A stretch of 64,000 bases of DNA from Thalassotalea sp. Sam97 (GTDB taxonomy: Bacteria; Pseudomonadota; Gammaproteobacteria; Enterobacterales; Alteromonadaceae). The first letter of the stretch is position 1. The number at the start of each line of letters is the position of its first letter. Shown in pieces: positions 60,887 to 64,000 of this stretch. The translations under genes and the position numbers were made by a program. The stretch covers positions 744,001 to 808,000 of the forward strand of contig NZ_CP166919.1 of the NCBI RefSeq assembly GCF_041379765.1, read 5' to 3'. Under the pieces are notes generated by a model that was given only the letters and a program-made list of their open reading frames with translations, did not search any database and was not told the DNA's origin.

Positions 60887-61387
60887 TTATATCTCCTTTG
60901 CCGGTGCGTAGTAAGCTCCAGATTTACCACCGTGTTTTTCTAATACTCGAATGTCGCCAATTTGCATGCTTTTATCGACTGCTTTACACATATCAAATAG
61001 TGTTAGCAAGGTAACGCTACAGGCGGTCAATGCTTCCATTTCAACCCCAGTTTGACCGGCTAATTTACACATTGTTTCAACCCGAACCTGCTGACATTCA
61101 TTGAGGATTTGAAAATCGACTTGTACCTTAGACAGCATGAGAGGGTGACATAAAGGAATAAGATCACTACATTTCTTTGCTGCTTGAATGCCCGCAACAC
61201 GCGCGACGGCAAACACATCGCCTTTGGCATGTTTGCCTTGTGTTAATAGAGTAAGGGTTTCTTCGCTCATGCTGATAAAACCCTCTGCGCGAGCGACACG
61301 TGCTGTTATTGGTTTTTCGCTGACGTCAACCATATTGGCTTCGCCTTGGCGATTAAGGTGACTAAATTGTGGTATTGATTCACTCAT
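60887..61387 (-). CDS. moaC: Cyclic pyranopterin monophosphate synthase
   Basis: 166 aa from ATG 61387 (GAGG upstream); a GTG at 61411 would overlap moaB further. Motifs [25 protein letters not shown] (active His) and [25 protein letters not shown]. Converts the MoaA product to cyclic pyranopterin monophosphate. Confidence 0.95.
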   Translation of the reverse strand: MSESIPQFSHLNRQGEANMVDVSEKPITARVARAEGFISMSEETLTLLTQGKHAKGDVFAVARVAGIQAAKKCSDLIPLCHPLMLSKVQVDFQILNECQQVRVETMCKLAGQTGVEMEALTACSVTLLTLFDMCKAVDKSMQIGDIRVLEKHGGKSGAYYAPAKEI

Positions 61388-61388
61388 C

Positions 61389-61928
61389 CTAGCCTCGACT
61401 ATCACACTCATTGGTTCGGTTTAAATGCGGTGCAAAATTACATGGGCGATGGCTAGCATCCAGTTGCTCTTTAATGACTTTACGCCAAGCGGTTTTGCAC
61501 GCATTGGTTGAGCCAGGCACGCAGAAAATAACGGTTTTATTGGCCATACCGGCAAATGCTCGAGATTGTATGGTCGATGTACCAATTTCTTGGTATGAGA
61601 TATAGCGAAACAGTTCGCCAAACCCTTCTACTTGCTTGTCAAACAACACGCTAATAGCTTCTGGTGTGTTGTCCCGTGCTGTGAAACCGGTGCCGCCGGT
61701 AGTGATGATGGCATGAATGTTATCGTCTGCTATCCATTGGCTGACGATAGCACGAATTTGATAGATATCGTCTTTGACAATGGCTTTTTCAGCCAATTGA
61801 TGGCCTGATTCGACTAATTCATCCGCTAACGCGCGACCCGATGTGTCGGTTTGTTCATCACGCGTATCTGAAACCGTTAAAACGGCGATATTTAACGGCG
61901 AAAATTTATTTATCAAGTGCTTAGCCAT
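61389..61928 (-). CDS. moaB: Molybdenum cofactor biosynthesis protein B
   Basis: 179 aa, MoCF-fold: [38 protein letters not shown] and [17 protein letters not shown]. MoaB/MogA adenylate molybdopterin or help insert Mo. No separate mogA is in the window, so this may serve that role. Abuts mobA directly. Confidence 0.93.
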   Translation of the reverse strand: MAKHLINKFSPLNIAVLTVSDTRDEQTDTSGRALADELVESGHQLAEKAIVKDDIYQIRAIVSQWIADDNIHAIITTGGTGFTARDNTPEAISVLFDKQVEGFGELFRYISYQEIGTSTIQSRAFAGMANKTVIFCVPGSTNACKTAWRKVIKEQLDASHRPCNFAPHLNRTNECDSRG

Positions 61929-62525
61929 TTAGATACGTCCTTTCATTTTTTGTTGCTTTAATTGCGTTAGTGCTTGTTGCCATTGCTCTGGCGTGTTGGT
62001 GTTAACCAGTGCTTGTGGTGAATCAATATCAAGATCGATAACACTTGTTCGAGCAAAAGCTTGTTTAAATGACGGTCCTTTACCATGTTGGACAAACTGT
62101 TCACTGGCAAACGAGCGTTCGAGGTAGTCAAGTAAAGGAGCCGAAACGGGGATATAAGCGGGTAAACTTGAATGCTGATAGCGCGTCACCTTATTTGCAA
62201 GTGAGCCTTTTAGTTTCAGTTTTTGCAAGTGGTGTTGCTCGATAAATGGCATGTCGATAGGTAGCACGAGCAGGCTGCTTGGCCGATATTGTTGGATCAC
62301 CGAGTAAATACCTGCCAAGGGACCTGCATTGGCGACCACATCGGCGATACCACCGTTATTGGCACCTGATATGACGACTTTGCTGACATGGCATTGTTGC
62401 AATAGTTGTTGACAGTGGTTGAGCATGGTTTGCTCACCTAATTTAAGCTGCGCTTTATTACGGCCCATCCGCGATGATCGGCCACCAGCAAGTACAACAC
62501 CAATACATTCTAAACAATTATTCAT
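61929..62525 (-). CDS. mobA: Molybdenum cofactor guanylyltransferase
   Basis: 198 aa. GTP-binding motif VVLAGGRSSRMGRNKAQL, LVLPIDMPF and the C-terminal NTPEQW block. Attaches GMP to Mo-molybdopterin to make bis-MGD. 97 bp downstream of moaA and directly followed by moaB. Confidence 0.93.
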   Translation of the reverse strand: MNNCLECIGVVLAGGRSSRMGRNKAQLKLGEQTMLNHCQQLLQQCHVSKVVISGANNGGIADVVANAGPLAGIYSVIQQYRPSSLLVLPIDMPFIEQHHLQKLKLKGSLANKVTRYQHSSLPAYIPVSAPLLDYLERSFASEQFVQHGKGPSFKQAFARTSVIDLDIDSPQALVNTNTPEQWQQALTQLKQQKMKGRI

Positions 62526-62621
62526 TTGTTATTTTTCTTTATTATTGAGATTTGCACCATAGGCAATCCCTAACGAAACGAAGCAGCACACAGCTTGCAC
62601 TGTTCGTTATGATTTCACTTT

Positions 62622-63593
62622 CTAGCCACCGAGCATGGACAAATGCTTGGTGGCACCAGTCAACCCTTCATGCAAATAATGCGAGACTTTTTTATCTTGC
62701 AAAAGTTGTTGCAAATGCTGCTGCAATGGTTGGCTGTTATCATCTTGTAGATACTGTCTTATATCTAAACCTTGCTCGCTAAACAGACATAAATGTAGTT
62801 TACCTAAGCTACTCACTCGTAGTCGATTACAGGTGCTACAAAAATCTTTGGCGTACGGCATGATGAGGCCAATACTACCTTGGTAGTCAGAATGTTGATA
62901 CACCTGGGCAGGGCCCGCTGTTTTATCGCGAATAGCTTCTATCCAGCCATTGGCGAGTAACTGGTTTTTAATATGCTGCCCACTTACGTGTTGTGCCTCA
63001 TAAAACGCTTTATTATCGCCAGTTTGCATGAGTTCAATAAAGCGCAGGCTGATCGGTTTATCTTTTACGTAGTGAAAAAATTGCGCCAAATCGTTGGCGT
63101 TATATTCACGCATCAACACGGTATTTATTTTGATGTTTTTAAACCCTTTAGACAAGGCGTTATCAATGGCCGATAAGATGCTATCGAGTTTATCCTTACC
63201 GGTAATAGCTTGAAATTGACGAGGATCGAATGAATCAATCGATACATTCAATGCGTCGAGGCCAGCCTCTAGCCAGTTGTCTAGTTGCGAGTCCATATTA
63301 AACCCATTGCTGGTCATAGCTACGGTGCGAATGCCTGGTGTTTGTTTACATTGCTCTATGATATTAGGTAAGTCTTTACGCAACGCCGGTTCGCCGCCGG
63401 TAATACGGATCTTCTCGGTGCCAAGTTGAGCAAAGCCTCGAACGATTCGCGAAATTTCTGGCAATGTTAAAAATTGCCTATCATGATCACATTGATAGCC
63501 ATCAGGTAGGCAATAATCGCAACGAAAATTGCAAACGTCGGTAATGGAGAGACGCAGGTAATAAAACCTACGACCAAATAAGTCTTGTAACAT
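62622..63593 (-). CDS. moaA: GTP 3',8-cyclase (radical SAM)
   Basis: 323 aa. The radical SAM cluster is CNFRCDYC, followed by RITGGEPALRKDL. The second 4Fe-4S cluster is CSTCNRLRVSSLGKLHLC. The C-terminal GG (LSMLGG) needed for activity is present. First step of Moco synthesis: GTP to 3',8-cyclo-GTP. An AGGTG site lies 2-7 nt before the ATG, inside the riboswitch. Confidence 0.96.
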   Translation of the reverse strand: MLQDLFGRRFYYLRLSITDVCNFRCDYCLPDGYQCDHDRQFLTLPEISRIVRGFAQLGTEKIRITGGEPALRKDLPNIIEQCKQTPGIRTVAMTSNGFNMDSQLDNWLEAGLDALNVSIDSFDPRQFQAITGKDKLDSILSAIDNALSKGFKNIKINTVLMREYNANDLAQFFHYVKDKPISLRFIELMQTGDNKAFYEAQHVSGQHIKNQLLANGWIEAIRDKTAGPAQVYQHSDYQGSIGLIMPYAKDFCSTCNRLRVSSLGKLHLCLFSEQGLDIRQYLQDDNSQPLQQHLQQLLQDKKVSHYLHEGLTGATKHLSMLGG

Positions 63594-63595
63594 GT

Positions 63596-63690
63596 CACCT
63601 TTCCAAGTTCGGGAGGCCAGCGCGTTTCCACGATGACCCTGGTAATAATGAGCTTACTGAGCGACCATTATTACGGCCTGATTATCATAC
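63596..63690 (-). promoter_or_regulatory. Moco-type riboswitch before moaA
   Basis: On the minus strand AGGCC at 63675-63679 pairs with GGCCT at 63614-63618, closing a domain. The domain holds a 9-bp helix GTAATAATG/CATTATTAC and the GGAAAC-containing loop. The next bases, CTGGCCTCCCG...TTGGAAAGGTG, match the conserved 3' part of the moco RNA motif known from moaA leaders, and the last of these bases is the Shine-Dalgarno. Binding of cofactor would hide it. Confidence 0.8.
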
Positions 63691-63980
63691 AAAGACGATT
63701 AAAGCGTTTGCTTAGACAGCCAGGCTCGGCGATTTATTGGGGCTAAACAGAGTCTAACCATTGCTAATAAGCCTAACACTTATTGCCAAAATGTGCCAAA
63801 AATAAGGCCGTTAACGGCGTTGTAAGTGTGTTTTAGTCAGCATAGTTACAACTATGCTGACTCATTACTCTGGTTTTTCGACAAAGTTCACGTAATGAAA
63901 ACACTAACATCAATACAATGAATGAGTTACTCTTTATTTTAAATGTGAAAACAATAGTAAATTGATAGTAAGAGACGGTG
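63691..63980. other. Upstream region of the Moco operon with a 12-bp hairpin
   Basis: About 290 bp. AGTCAGCATAGT-TACA-ACTATGCTGACT (63835-63862) is a perfect stem without a clear T-run. The moa promoter should lie left of it. Nothing else seen. Confidence 0.5.
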
Positions 63981-64000
63981 ATGATAGACCCTTGTGCTAA
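63981..64000 (+). CDS. Possible start of a gene running off the right edge
   Basis: An ATG after AAGAGACGGTG opens a frame starting MIDPCA that is still open at the edge. Too short to judge. Confidence 0.2.

Overview
The window looks like the chromosome of a marine gammaproteobacterium of the Alteromonadales (Colwelliaceae/Shewanellaceae-like). This is inferred from the gene families, not from an rRNA gene. The families include DUF5062, DUF2750 and DUF3820 proteins, CnoX/YbbN, Rmf, an S46 peptidase, paired bacterioferritins, an ECF sigma/ChrR photo-stress locus, and a folX-folM-folE operon. The DNA is AT-rich.

Positions 1-13850 form a genomic island of about 13.8 kb integrated at the 3' end of a tRNA-Leu(CAA). 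A 62-bp direct repeat of the tRNA 3' half marks both ends (6-67 and 13789-13850). The island carries two overlapping tyrosine recombinases, a non-coding stretch with four CTGCGA/TCGCAG dyads, and an unknown gene. It then has a LexA-controlled umuDC operon, a PHP-phosphoesterase/SMC-like ATPase (candidate defence protein), a serine recombinase, and a large Ig-repeat/Calx-beta/Kelch lipoprotein. The second recombinase reads antisense through the tRNA and off the left edge, so the attachment core lies inside its coding sequence. An IS4-family element (13866-15295, 10-bp target duplication) has since split the displaced tRNA terminator just outside the island.

Positions 15.3-35 kb hold chromosomal genes. 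They are an Orn/Lys/Arg decarboxylase, a UPF0114 protein, an MsrA, an EamA exporter with a TonB-dependent receptor, small envelope proteins, a truncated copy of the Kelch lipoprotein, TrhO, and a DPP7-like S46 peptidase. These are followed by an iron-storage locus (bfd with a Fur box, and a ferroxidase-type plus a heme-type bacterioferritin), two acyl/ester hydrolases, and a four-domain fasciclin lipoprotein.

Positions 35.7-45 kb are a photo-oxidative stress block: LON-domain protein, ECF sigma, ChrR anti-sigma, DUF523/DUF1722 protein, photolyase, NTF2-like protein, SDR, FAD oxidoreductase, DUF1365 protein and cyclopropane-fatty-acid synthase. Positions 45.9-47.8 kb are the folX-folM-folE tetrahydromonapterin operon. 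A GAF protein related to free-methionine sulfoxide reductase follows, with a near-consensus promoter and a MetJ operator. The glycogen genes glgC and glgA and a small CBM48 protein come next. Two near-identical copies of a 270-bp terminal-inverted-repeat element (MITE-like) sit directly after the fasciclin gene and between the GAF gene and glgA.

Positions 52.8-57.4 kb contain an SDR, DUF2750, LURP-one, CnoX, a second MsrA, DUF3820 and rmf. The right end is one long minus-strand operon, moaA-mobA-moaB-moaC-moaD-moaE-modA-modB-modC. It joins molybdenum cofactor synthesis to molybdate import behind a Moco-type riboswitch.
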